From positions 1-28,872 of the forward strand of contig JAEWYO010000053.1 in assembly GCA_023395595.1 (NCBI GenBank): DNA of 28,872 nucleotides, in the 5' to 3' direction. This DNA is from Bacillota bacterium. Its GTDB lineage: Bacteria > Bacillota > Clostridia > Christensenellales > CAG-138. A program made the translations under genes and the position numbers. Of the stretch, positions 15,080 through 22,265 are shown piece after piece (position 1 is the first letter of the stretch; each line of letters opens with the position of its first letter). A model generated the notes under the pieces. The model was given only the letters and a program-made list of their open reading frames with translations. It was not told where the DNA came from and searched no databases.

Positions 15080-15761
15080 AACCAGAGCGCTCAACAAGCG
15101 CTACAGCTCGACGCTTGCGCTCAACAACGTCGATCTGACACTGCCCAAAGGCAAGATCATCGGGCTACTCGGCCCGAACGGCAGCGGTAAAACCACGCTG
15201 CTCAAGATCGTCGCCGGGCTACTCACGCCCACGAGCGGAACCGTTCTCGTGGACAATCAGCCTGTTGGTGAGGGGACCAAAGCGCTGATTTCGTACCTGC
15301 CGGAGCGCACCTATCTGCCCGACTGGATGACGGTGGAAGACTGCCTCGACTATTTTGCGGACTTTTATGCGGACTTTGACATGGCGCGCGCCAGGGAGAT
15401 GCTCTCCCGGCTAAACGTGCCTGCGGGCAAGCGCATGAAGCAGTTGAGCAAAGGCACGCGGGAAAAGATGCAGCTCGTGCTGGTCATGTCCCGCCGGGCG
15501 AAGCTCTATTTGCTTGATGAACCCATCGGCGGTGTGGACCCGGCTACGCGGGATTACATCCTCGATACCATCATCGGCAATTATGACAACGAGGCAACCA
15601 TCCTGATCTCCACGCACTTGATTGCGGATGTGGAAAAGGTGCTCGACGAGTTCCTCTTCCTCAAAGATGGTGTGATCACCATGCACGACACGACAGACAA
15701 TGTCCGCGAGACGCAGGGCAAGTCGCTCGACGAGCTGTTCCGGGAGGTATTCAGATGCTAA
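15063..15761 (+). CDS. ABC transporter ATP-binding protein (YtrB-like)
   Basis: This 232-residue ATPase has Walker A GPNGSGKTT (37-45), Q-loop region ISYLPER, signature LSKGTREKM, Walker B LYLLDEPIGGVDP and H-loop ISTHL. The signature with TREK in place of the usual QRV, and the short total length, are typical of the ATPases that follow YtrA-type regulators. It drives the integral membrane protein encoded next. The ATG at 15063 lies inside the end of the GntR gene, with AAAAGGAGGGGG a few bases before it; its own stop overlaps the permease start by 7 bases. Translation of the three genes is therefore coupled. Confidence 0.93.
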   Translation: MQSILETRALNKRYSSTLALNNVDLTLPKGKIIGLLGPNGSGKTTLLKIVAGLLTPTSGTVLVDNQPVGEGTKALISYLPERTYLPDWMTVEDCLDYFADFYADFDMARAREMLSRLNVPAGKRMKQLSKGTREKMQLVLVMSRRAKLYLLDEPIGGVDPATRDYILDTIIGNYDNEATILISTHLIADVEKVLDEFLFLKDGVITMHDTTDNVRETQGKSLDELFREVFRC

Positions 15762-16624
15762 AGAAATTGATGAAACATGACTTCCGCGCGCTTTCGCGCA
15801 CGCTCTTCCCGCTGCAGATCGGTGTTCTGGGCGGCGGCCTGGTGGCGACATTGTTCACCGCGCTGACCATTCGCCTCGGCGAAAACACGGCATCCACCGG
15901 TGGTTCCGCGCTGCTGCGCCAGCTTGTGATGGGTCTGATGGGTATGGTCTCCGTGCTCATCGGCGTGGCCATTGTAGCCTCCGCTCTGGTGACGCTGCTG
16001 CTGATTTGCTATCACTTTTATCGCAGCTTTCTTGGCGACGAGGGATACCTGACCTTCACGCTGCCGGTTTCCACCAGCAAGCTGATCTGGTCTAAACTCC
16101 TGACTGGCATGATCTGGACGGCGATCAACGCGGTTGTGATCATGGTCACGCTGCTGATCTTCTCGGTGTTTGGAACAACCAGCAACAGCATCGCAAACGG
16201 CGAAGTGCTGCAGGCATTCCGGATGTTCTTTACAGACATTCTGCCGCAGGCATCTCAGTATGTGAATGTGCCCATTGCTGCGATTGAGACGATCATCGTC
16301 GGCATCCTCGGGCTTGCATCCCAGATGCTGGAGATCTACTTCGCCATCGTGGTCGGCGGACAGGTTGCCAAGAAGCACCGCATCCTTGCCTCGATCGGCA
16401 TGTATCTGCTCATCAACATGGGGGTTGGCATGATCAGCACGACGTTCTTGTCCGTCGTTGGGTTCGGAGAAGGATTCTCCACTATGGTGCTTGAGACCGT
16501 GCCGCAGATCACAGCGTTTATGACCTCAATGCTCGGCTGGTATGCCTTGCTCTTTGCAGGCCTGAGCGTGTTGTTCTTCTTCCTGATCCGTTCGATCTTT
16601 AAGAAGAACCTGAATCTCCAATAA
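15755..16624 (+). CDS. ABC transporter permease (GntR/YtrA operon)
   Basis: This 289-residue protein has six hydrophobic segments: about 20-40, 57-88, 116-138, 170-195, 205-228 and 258-280. The N-terminus MLKKLMKHDFRALSRTLFPL and the loop SFLGDEGYLTFTLPVSTSKLIWSKLL are typical of ABC-2-like permeases in this operon type: a cytoplasmic coupling helix with a (D/E)EGYLTxxLPV motif. It would form an exporter or a sensor/protection complex with the ATPase. Substrate is unknown; bacitracin-type or other envelope-active peptides are a common theme in such operons, but nothing here shows it. A GGAGG lies inside the end of the ATPase gene, just ahead of ATG 15755. Confidence 0.9.
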   Translation: MLKKLMKHDFRALSRTLFPLQIGVLGGGLVATLFTALTIRLGENTASTGGSALLRQLVMGLMGMVSVLIGVAIVASALVTLLLICYHFYRSFLGDEGYLTFTLPVSTSKLIWSKLLTGMIWTAINAVVIMVTLLIFSVFGTTSNSIANGEVLQAFRMFFTDILPQASQYVNVPIAAIETIIVGILGLASQMLEIYFAIVVGGQVAKKHRILASIGMYLLINMGVGMISTTFLSVVGFGEGFSTMVLETVPQITAFMTSMLGWYALLFAGLSVLFFFLIRSIFKKNLNLQ

Positions 16625-16633
16625 TTGAAAAAT

Positions 16634-16686
16634 CCTGCAAGCATCTTGCAGGCAGGGGCGGCGCAAGCCGCCCTTGTTGCGTTTTT
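16634..16686 (+). terminator. Double-hairpin terminator after the ABC operon
   Basis: A perfect stem CCTGCAAG/CTTGCAGG (16634-16652, loop CAT) is followed at once by a GGGCGGC/GCCGCCC stem with a GCAA tetraloop (16656-16673), then GTTGCGTTTTT. The second hairpin is the likely terminator. Confidence 0.8.
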
Positions 16687-16701
16687 GGGGAAAGGAATGG
16701 C

Positions 16702-16724
16702 GCGGGCGGATGATATCCGCCCGC
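16702..16724. repeat. Perfect GC-rich inverted repeat upstream of the TetR promoter
   Basis: Ten-base arms GCGGGCGGAT and ATCCGCCCGC surround GAT. It is followed by A residues on the plus strand, so it is not a normal terminator in either direction for a known gene. Role unknown. Confidence 0.7.
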
Positions 16725-16739
16725 ATCAAAAAAAGCCTC

Positions 16740-16768
16740 TTGCCATGAGAAAACAATCGTGATATTAT
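16740..16768 (+). promoter_or_regulatory. Promoter of the TetR/aldo-keto reductase unit
   Basis: TTGCCA (16740-16745) and TATTAT (16763-16768) are 17 bp apart. The start would fall inside the adjacent palindrome. Confidence 0.65.
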
Positions 16769-16770
16769 TA

Positions 16771-16788
16771 ACCTACCGAATGGTAGGT
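16771..16788. promoter_or_regulatory. TetR operator candidate
   Basis: A perfect inverted repeat ACCTACC-GAAT-GGTAGGT begins 2 bases after the -10 element and covers the expected transcription start. TetR regulators typically bind such palindromes at their own promoters, so autorepression is the likely role. Confidence 0.7.
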
Positions 16789-16831
16789 AGTCAAACAAAC
16801 AAAATTACCCCACAATCATTTGGAGGAACAC

Positions 16832-17413
16832 ATGACAAAACAGGAGATATTGGAGCATTCGCTGACACTCTTCATGAAGCAGGGATATGAGGGCGCGAGC
16901 ATGAGCGACATCGCCTCGGCGACGGGTATCAAAAAAGCATCGCTCTATGCGCATTATTCCGGCAAGGAGGAAATCTTTTCTGCCGTGTTCTCTGGCGTGG
17001 TGGAAGAATACCGCGCGATGATGCAATCCCTCACACTCCGTCGGGAGGACGAGAGCGCGCTCACCCGGCTGGAACGGATGTTTCGCGCGTTTTTGCGTTA
17101 TTGCCACGAGAACGAGCGGATGTATTTCTGGGATCGCTACTTCTACTTTCCGCCGGAATTCATTCGTGCGCGCATGGAGCAGGAGACGAAGGAAACGCAG
17201 GGCGAGTTTTTGGTGGCGATTTCTCAGGCGATCTCGGAGGGAATTGCGCGCGGAGAAATCCGTCCGCAGCCTGTGCAGAGTGCAGCGCTGGCCTACTATT
17301 ATTTGATGATCGGCCTTTCGATGTCCGTCAAGCTCTATGAGCGCGAGGCGTTGGAGCGGGATATCTCCCTCGCGTGGGCAGGGCTTGCGCGGGGACTGCG
17401 CAGCGAAGAATAA
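16832..17413 (+). CDS. TetR/AcrR family transcriptional regulator
   Basis: This 193-residue protein has an N-terminal TetR DNA-binding domain at 1-50 (ILEHSLTLFMKQGYEGASMSDIASATGIKKASLYAHYSGKEEIF pattern: helix, turn, recognition helix KASLYAHY). The C-terminal helical ligand domain (about 55-193) has aromatic clusters such as YFWDRYFYFPPEF, likely lining a hydrophobic ligand pocket. It probably represses itself and the aldo/keto reductase 29 bases downstream through the palindrome at 16771-16788. ATG 16832 is preferred over an in-frame TTG at 16820 because GGAGGA lies between them at proper spacing. Confidence 0.93.
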   Translation: MTKQEILEHSLTLFMKQGYEGASMSDIASATGIKKASLYAHYSGKEEIFSAVFSGVVEEYRAMMQSLTLRREDESALTRLERMFRAFLRYCHENERMYFWDRYFYFPPEFIRARMEQETKETQGEFLVAISQAISEGIARGEIRPQPVQSAALAYYYLMIGLSMSVKLYEREALERDISLAWAGLARGLRSEE

Positions 17414-17442
17414 CAAGCAAGAGAACAAGGAGAGCAAAAACG

Positions 17443-18423
17443 ATGGAACAGCGATTGCTGGGAAATAGCGACATTGCGGTCAGCCCGCTTGGGCTTGGCT
17501 GTTGGGCGATCGGCGGCCCGTTCACGATGGACGGGCATCAGGACGGCTGGGGCCAGGTGGACGACGCGGAGTCAATCCGCGCGATCCGCCGCGCGGTCGA
17601 GCTGGGTGTGACGCTCTTTGACACGGCGGATGCCTACGGCACCGGGCACAGCGAAGAGGTGCTGGGTCATGCGCTGCGCGACCTGCGCCAGTCGGTCGTG
17701 CTTGCCACCAAGGGCGGGTTTACCTATGACCGCGCAACGCGTGCGCTCACGGGGATGGATTGGTCGCCCGCCTATATTCGCCGCGCGTTGGAGGCGTCGC
17801 TCTCCCGCCTCGGCACGGATTATATCGACCTCTATCAACTGCATACAGGATCGATTCCGGAGGATGCGATTGCGCCGGCGTTTGACGAGCTGGAGCGGCT
17901 CAAGCGGGAAGGTAAGCTGCTGTGCTACGGTTGGAGCACCTATACGCGGGAGAACGTGGATGCGTTTGCTGCAAAAACGCGTGGCAGCGTGATTCAAACC
18001 AAAGCGAATCTGTTCAGTTATGACGCGGAGGCGGTCGCCGCCTGCGAAACGCACGGATTCGCGTGCCTGAACAACAGTCCGCTCGCGATGGGCTTTCTCT
18101 CCGGCAAGTTTTCACGCGAGACGCGCTTTGGCACGGATGATGTGCGCGCTTCTGCGTTCGACTGGACAGAATATTTCGAAAATGGGCAGCCAAAACCCGC
18201 GTTTCTCGCGCGGATGGCGCGCGTGCGGGATGCCCTCGCCAGCGGCGGGCGCACCGCGGCGCAGGGTGCGCTTGCGTGGCTTTGGGCCAAGAGTGCGGTG
18301 AATATCCCGATTCCCGGGTTTCGGACGCTTGCGCAGGCGGAGGAGAATGCGCGCGCAATCGCTTTTGGGCCGCTGGACGCGTCCGCGATGCGGCAAATCG
18401 AGCTTGTGCTTGGCGAAGGCTGA
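17443..18423 (+). CDS. Aldo/keto reductase
   Basis: This 326-residue TIM-barrel oxidoreductase has the AKR tetrad: Asp60 and Tyr65 in FDTADAYGTGHSE, Lys90 in LATKGGF, and His134 in DLYQLH. The conserved start GNSDIAVSPLGLGCWAIGG and the C-terminal NADPH site (GFRTLAQAEENARA) are present. It reduces aldehydes or ketones with NADPH in the cytoplasm; the true substrate is not readable. Residues 26-36 (PFTMDGHQDGW) form an insertion seen in the branch that includes IolS-like and other bacterial AKR11/12-type enzymes. AAGGAGAG precedes the ATG. Co-transcription with the TetR gene suggests induction by an electrophile or other small toxic compound. An open frame upstream to 17374 overlaps the TetR gene and is not used. 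Confidence 0.92.
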   Translation: MEQRLLGNSDIAVSPLGLGCWAIGGPFTMDGHQDGWGQVDDAESIRAIRRAVELGVTLFDTADAYGTGHSEEVLGHALRDLRQSVVLATKGGFTYDRATRALTGMDWSPAYIRRALEASLSRLGTDYIDLYQLHTGSIPEDAIAPAFDELERLKREGKLLCYGWSTYTRENVDAFAAKTRGSVIQTKANLFSYDAEAVAACETHGFACLNNSPLAMGFLSGKFSRETRFGTDDVRASAFDWTEYFENGQPKPAFLARMARVRDALASGGRTAAQGALAWLWAKSAVNIPIPGFRTLAQAEENARAIAFGPLDASAMRQIELVLGEG

Positions 18424-18454
18424 CGCAGCGGGCTGAGCGCGGCTTGAAAAACGC

Positions 18455-18483
18455 TTGCGTTCGCGCCCTCAATCCCGCATAAT
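18455..18483 (+). promoter_or_regulatory. Promoter of the ttcA-like gene, placed for a leaderless mRNA
   Basis: TTGCGT (18455-18460) and CATAAT (18478-18483) are 17 bp apart. The -10 ends only 7 bases before the ATG at 18491, so transcription would begin at or next to the start codon. Confidence 0.5.
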
Positions 18484-18490
18484 ATCCCTC

Positions 18491-19237
18491 ATGAAACGTG
18501 TATTGGGAAGCATCCGCCGCGCAGACGAGCGGTATCACATGATTGAAGACGGAGACAAGATCTGCATCGGTGTCTCCGGCGGCAAGGACTCGCTGCTGTT
18601 GATGGAGGCGATGAAGCTCTATCAGCGGTTTTCGTATACCAAGTTCGAGGTCATCGCGTGTATGCTCGACCTTGGCTTAAAGCAACAAGATGTGTCGAAA
18701 ATTCAGGCATATGCGGAGCGGATCGGCATCGAGTTTGAGGTGGTCTATACCGACATCGGCAAGGTCGTGTTTGAATACCGCGAGGAACGAAGCCCCTGCG
18801 CGCTGTGCGCAAAGCTCCGCCGCGGCGCGCTGAACACCTATGCCGTGGAGCACGGCTGCAACAAGGTGGCGCTTGGACACAACCGCGACGACGTGATTCA
18901 AACGTTCTTCATGAGCCTGCTTTACGAAGGGCGCATCAATACCTTCGCGCCGGTAACGTATCTTTCCAGGCGGGATGTGACGGTCATTCGCCCGCTGATC
19001 TTTCTGCCGGAGAAGCACGCGCTCTCCATCGCTCGTGCGCACGAGTTGCCGATTCTGCCCGCCAACTGTGACATCGCGGGGCACACCAAGCGCGAGGAGG
19101 CAAAGAACCTCGTCAAGCACATGAACACGCTTGTGCCGGACTTTGAGGAAAAGTTCATGCATGCGCTCTCCACCACGGAAACATATGGACTGTGGGACAA
19201 GATGCGGCTCAAAGGCGACGAGAGTCATAAGAGATAA
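18491..19237 (+). CDS. TtcA-family tRNA thiolation enzyme (PP-loop ATPase)
   Basis: This 248-residue protein has the PP-loop SGGKDS at 29-34, Cys103 and Cys106 in SPCALC, and Cys193 in PANCDIAG. That is the set expected of TtcA-type enzymes, where the PP-loop adenylates the tRNA base and the three cysteines hold an iron-sulfur cluster. TtcA makes 2-thiocytidine at position 32 of some tRNAs. The start MKRVLGSIRRADERYHMIEDGDK matches the usual N-terminus of the family, so the ATG at 18491 is probably right although no Shine-Dalgarno sequence precedes it. Length is somewhat shorter than the E. coli protein (about 310). The closest function could also be another TtcA/TtuA-like thiolation, so I give no symbol. 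A single-gene unit with its own terminator. Confidence 0.88.
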   Translation: MKRVLGSIRRADERYHMIEDGDKICIGVSGGKDSLLLMEAMKLYQRFSYTKFEVIACMLDLGLKQQDVSKIQAYAERIGIEFEVVYTDIGKVVFEYREERSPCALCAKLRRGALNTYAVEHGCNKVALGHNRDDVIQTFFMSLLYEGRINTFAPVTYLSRRDVTVIRPLIFLPEKHALSIARAHELPILPANCDIAGHTKREEAKNLVKHMNTLVPDFEEKFMHALSTTETYGLWDKMRLKGDESHKR

Positions 19238-19240
19238 CTT

Positions 19241-19268
19241 AAAGTGCTCCGAACGGGGCGCTTTTTTT
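19241..19268 (+). terminator. Intrinsic terminator after the ttcA-like gene
   Basis: A 10-bp stem AAAGTGCTCC/GGGGCGCTTT (two G-T pairs) with a GAAC loop is followed by TTTT. It lies just 3 bases after the stop codon. Confidence 0.9.
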
Positions 19269-19308
19269 CTATGTTGTGTGTAAATCCGTTAGAAAAGCGA
19301 GCCGAAGA

Positions 19309-19337
19309 TAGACAACAATAGACAGAATTACTATAAT
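19309..19337 (+). promoter_or_regulatory. Promoter of the 19383 gene
   Basis: TAGACA (19309-19314) and a perfect TATAAT (19332-19337) are 17 bp apart. A 10-bp palindrome GTTCTAGAAC at 19356-19365 lies in the leader. Confidence 0.6.
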
Positions 19338-19382
19338 CATAACAGTAGATCGGATGTTCTAGAACGGACGCTGGAGGTGCGC

Positions 19383-19895
19383 ATGGAGCAGCAAACGAAA
19401 GAGCGGCGGGCGAACGCGACCGGCAACCGTATCGGGTTTGTAATCGCCATGATGATGCAGGTGACGTTTGTCGCCGGAGGTACGGTGGTTGTGGTTCGTC
19501 AAACGGCGGAAAATAAACGAGTCGCCGCCGAGGTGTGCGCGTACCTCACCGGGAAAAGCGCTGTCTGGAGCGACTGGCAGCAGCAGCTTGACAGCGTCCT
19601 ATACCAGCAGCGCGGTGAAGTGTCCTTCTTGGAGGATGGAACGGCGAACATCACGTTTTCCAACGACAACGAAAACCAAGGTGAGCAGATCGAGAATACC
19701 ACTTCCTATTCCGTCGTTGAGGAACACAACCGGAGCAGCAGCACGGAGCCATGGAGCGTGGAGGTCTCCCTATGGGGAAAGATTACGGTGAAGATCGGAA
19801 CATCCAGATTTATTGTGCATATGGATGAATGCGGGAATGTGGACTATCTGACACAGGATGGCTATAAGATGTTCTTCCTGCACACCCAATACTGA
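19383..19895 (+). CDS. Hypothetical single-pass membrane protein
   Basis: This 170-residue protein has a basic N-terminus (KERRANATGNR), one transmembrane helix at about 17-38 (IGFVIAMMMQVTFVAGGTVVVV) and a hydrophilic remainder. Positive residues before the helix suggest that the C-terminal 130 residues are outside the cell. That part is beta-like (DGTANITFSNDN, SVEVSLWGKITVKIGTSRFIVHM) and Ser/Glu/Asn-rich, with two cysteines (48 and about 154). No family is recognised. ATG 19383 is preferred over the GTG at 19377 because CTGGAGG would be too close to the latter. It is a lone gene between a terminator upstream and one downstream. Confidence 0.75.
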   Translation: MEQQTKERRANATGNRIGFVIAMMMQVTFVAGGTVVVVRQTAENKRVAAEVCAYLTGKSAVWSDWQQQLDSVLYQQRGEVSFLEDGTANITFSNDNENQGEQIENTTSYSVVEEHNRSSSTEPWSVEVSLWGKITVKIGTSRFIVHMDECGNVDYLTQDGYKMFFLHTQY

Positions 19896-19932
19896 CAGCG
19901 GTATTTGCGAATTTAATTTTCATCTAGATAGC

Positions 19933-19970
19933 AAACAAGAACCGATCCTTGCGACCGGTTCTTGTTTTTT
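19933..19970 (+). terminator. Intrinsic terminator between convergent genes
   Basis: An 11-bp perfect stem AACAAGAACCG/CGGTTCTTGTT with an 11-base loop is followed by TTTT. Serves the 19383 gene; on the minus strand it follows the MFS stop and may act for that gene too, though the T-run there is short. Confidence 0.85.
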
Positions 19971-19984
19971 GATCGTTATGGGTG

Positions 19985-21217
19985 CTAGACTTCCGGTGCT
20001 GCCTCTACCATCCGGTAAAATGTTGCGTTGAGCCGAAAGAGCACGCAGATTACAACCAGCACGCCGCCGGTGATGATCATCAAGAGCGGCAGCGAAACCT
20101 TGTCTGCCAGCGGTCCGAAAATCGACATGCCGATCAGGAGAAACCCGCTGTACATCGTGCTCGTCAAACCAAACATCCTTCCTTGCATGGCGGCATCCGC
20201 GCGTTCTTGAATCAGCGTGGTCACCGCCGTCTGCGCCGCGATGATTGCTACGCCCAAAAGGAGCATGATCGCCAGATACACGATGAAATTTTGCACCGCG
20301 CCTAAGCCGATGGTCAGCAACCCGCACAGCCCGATGCCGAGCAGGAGCGTTTTCACCCGGTTGGAAAATCCTCCCCATGTACCGAGCAGCAGCCCGCCCG
20401 CTGCCATGCCCACAAAGCCGACGAGTTCAACGATCGTGAGATTCCAGTACGTTCCGCCGTAGACGCGCGTAACCAGCAGAGCCGCGAGAAAGCCGCCGGG
20501 CACGCTGAGCAGTATGAACAAGCCGTACAGCAGCATGAGTTTGGCGAGGAAGGTTTCGTTTTTCAGATAGCGTAGCCCGTTTTTCACATCGGCAACGACG
20601 GAAGGTTGTTCTTCGGTCTGTGCCTGTTGCTTTGGCAGCAGAATGCAGCTGAGTAACCCGATGCCGACCACCGCAGTTGCGATGTCGATGAACAGGGTGG
20701 AGCGCAGGCTGCCTGCGGTGAGGATTGCGCCAGCCGCCGCCGGAGCGGCAAACTGGATGATCGATTGCAGGGTGGCGTTGATGCCGTTGGCGCGCATCAG
20801 GTGCTCTTCCGGCACGAGCAGCGGTGTTGTCGCGTTGACGGCGGGCAACTGCACACCCGCGCCGATAGAGCGGATGACGGATGTGGCGAGCAGCGCGATG
20901 AGCACGGTCTTGTCGTTCCGAATCAGCGGAAAGAGCAGCGCGAGTGCGAGCGTTGCCGCGGCAATCACCGCATCCGAAACGATGATGAGCATCTTTTTCG
21001 AGTAGCGGTCTGCCCATGCGCCGGAGACAAACGAGATCAGCGTCTGCGGCAAAAACGAGCAGACCGTCAGTGCCGCGACCCATGCGCCGGATGTGGTTTT
21101 GAGCGTAACATACCAGACGATGGCGAATTGAACCAGCATCGAGCCAAACAGGGTCACGCCCTGACTGATGAAGAAAAGAATTGTTCTCCTCTTCCAATGG
21201 GAGTCGATTTGTTCCAT
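19985..21217 (-). CDS. MFS transporter (MefA/MFS_3-like drug or metabolite exporter)
   Basis: This 410-residue major facilitator protein has 12 predicted membrane helices in two halves. The loop between helices 2 and 3 carries SGAWADRYSKKMLI, the motif A region typical of MFS exporters of the MefA/EntS group. Helix 1 reads LFFISQGVTLFGSMLVQFAIVWYV, as in macrolide-efflux-type proteins. It would export a small compound by proton antiport; substrate unknown. ATG 21217 is chosen over 21247 because GGAGG lies 7 bases before it. The regulator gene ends 60 bases upstream on the same strand, with no clear terminator or promoter between, so regulator and exporter are probably one unit. Confidence 0.9.
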   Translation of the reverse strand: MEQIDSHWKRRTILFFISQGVTLFGSMLVQFAIVWYVTLKTTSGAWVAALTVCSFLPQTLISFVSGAWADRYSKKMLIIVSDAVIAAATLALALLFPLIRNDKTVLIALLATSVIRSIGAGVQLPAVNATTPLLVPEEHLMRANGINATLQSIIQFAAPAAAGAILTAGSLRSTLFIDIATAVVGIGLLSCILLPKQQAQTEEQPSVVADVKNGLRYLKNETFLAKLMLLYGLFILLSVPGGFLAALLVTRVYGGTYWNLTIVELVGFVGMAAGGLLLGTWGGFSNRVKTLLLGIGLCGLLTIGLGAVQNFIVYLAIMLLLGVAIIAAQTAVTTLIQERADAAMQGRMFGLTSTMYSGFLLIGMSIFGPLADKVSLPLLMIITGGVLVVICVLFRLNATFYRMVEAAPEV

Positions 21218-21277
21218 TTGGTATCCTCCGTTTCGATTTCTGTCCAACAGGATAGCAGAGAAACGAAGGCTGGTGTT

Positions 21278-22027
21278 TTACTGTAGGGTTTGGAATATTT
21301 GCATCTGCCGGATGTGCGCCGACATTTGCTCCGCATCCTCTCTTGCGCACGACAGGGCAAAGAGCAGATGATCGCAAACCGAAACGATCTCCTCGCTCTC
21401 GTCCGGCGTGTCCAGCGTTGCTGCGATGGCGACCTGCTGCGAAAGTGTGAGCTTGTTCATGAGGCGCAGGATCGCGGAGAGGGAATAGTTTGCACAGCGC
21501 AGCGTGCGGATCATCAGCAGACGCTCCATATCTGCGGGCGAATACATGCGGTATCCGTTTGGCATCCGTTCAATCGAGATGAGCCCGTTGCGTTCCCAGT
21601 TTCGGAGGGTCTCCTGCGTGATGCCGAGCGCGCTTGCCGCATCGCTTCGCCTGCGCATCGGCGCGTCCGGCGCGGGTGAACAGGACAGGGTGGCTTCCAC
21701 GGCGTGAATGGCACCGTTTGCAAACGCGATTTCGCGGTCAATCTGTTCCAAATAACGGTCCGTTTCCTGCTGTGCTTCTTCAAAACGGCACACGGAGCAA
21801 AGGCGAATGATGGCGACGGCGTGATCGCGCAGACCGTTTTGCAGCACTTCGGCGCGCAGCGCAAGGCGGATGAAGCGCACCTGCTCCAAGTGAAGCGGGG
21901 TAAAGACGCGATATCCGTTTGGCAAGCGTTCCGGTTTGGTTAAAAAGCCGATCTCTTCGTAGAAGCGAATCGTGTTGGGATGCAAGCCGGTCTGTTTTGC
22001 AATCTCGCTGGTCTTGTACGTTTGCAT
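21278..22027 (-). CDS. MerR-family regulator with two MerR DNA-binding domains
   Basis: This 249-residue protein contains two complete MerR-type winged helix regions. The first, residues 3-70, reads TSEIAKQTGLHPNTIRFYEEIGFL then ERLPNGYRVFTPLHLEQVRFIR. The second, about 126-190, reads SDAASALGITQETLRNWERNGLI then ERMPNGYRMYSPADMERLLMIR. A helical linker with Cys77 and Cys80 (CSVC) and a cysteine at 116 lies between them, and a C-terminal helical tail (about 195-249) follows. Normal MerR proteins have one such domain and dimerise by a coiled coil. One chain with two heads could bind a palindrome alone or bridge sites. It likely controls the MFS exporter directly downstream. ATG 22027 fits the family start and has AAAGG upstream; the frame is open to 22096. 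Confidence 0.9.
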   Translation of the reverse strand: MQTYKTSEIAKQTGLHPNTIRFYEEIGFLTKPERLPNGYRVFTPLHLEQVRFIRLALRAEVLQNGLRDHAVAIIRLCSVCRFEEAQQETDRYLEQIDREIAFANGAIHAVEATLSCSPAPDAPMRRRSDAASALGITQETLRNWERNGLISIERMPNGYRMYSPADMERLLMIRTLRCANYSLSAILRLMNKLTLSQQVAIAATLDTPDESEEIVSVCDHLLFALSCAREDAEQMSAHIRQMQIFQTLQ

Positions 22028-22061
22028 GATGGTTGCCTTTGTTTTTTCTCCGTTTGAAACT

Positions 22062-22067
22062 ATTATA
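22062..22067 (-). promoter_or_regulatory. -10 element of the MerR/MFS unit
   Basis: On the minus strand a perfect TATAAT is read from 22067 to 22062, about 35 bases before the ATG. No convincing -35 hexamer is seen at 16-18 bp (CTCAGT or TCAGTT), which fits a regulator-dependent promoter. Confidence 0.5.
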
Positions 22068-22096
22068 CACAGAAACCGAACAAAACTGAGAAACAC

Positions 22097-22145
22097 AAAA
22101 AAAGAACCAGCTTACAGCCTACTCTGATTCTGCTCAGTCCTGAGC
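22097..22145 (-). terminator. Second, diverged copy of the rpsR terminator
   Basis: On the minus strand AGAATCAG pairs with CTGGTTCT (one G-T pair) over a 13-base loop, followed by seven T residues. It is a degenerate copy of the terminator at 22191-22220. The perfect 14-base palindrome GCTCAGTCCTGAGC (22132-22145) lies at its upstream edge. Confidence 0.65.
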
Positions 22146-22190
22146 CAAAGATTCTTTTTCTAAAAAAGAAACAATAAAACAAAATCACCA

Positions 22191-22220
22191 TAAAAAAGAA
22201 CCAGCCTTTCGACTGGTTCT
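22191..22220 (-). terminator. Intrinsic terminator of the rpsF-ssb-rpsR operon
   Basis: On the minus strand AGAACCAG/CTGGTTCT pair around an 8-base loop and run into TTTTTT. It lies about 45 bases after the rpsR stop. Confidence 0.88.
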
Positions 22221-22265
22221 GATTCTGCTAAGTCCTTTGGGGTTTGTGTGCTGGTTGTTGGTCGC

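Noticed and set aside
19356..19365. Palindrome GTTCTAGAAC as a LexA/DinR box
   Set aside because: The Bacillota DinR site is GAAC-N4-GTTC; here the arms are in the opposite order, and the gene is not a repair gene.
22097..22236. The repeat pair near 22100 and 22200 as a CRISPR array or mobile element end
   Set aside because: Two imperfect copies only, each forming a terminator; no spacers, cas genes, transposase or target-site duplication.
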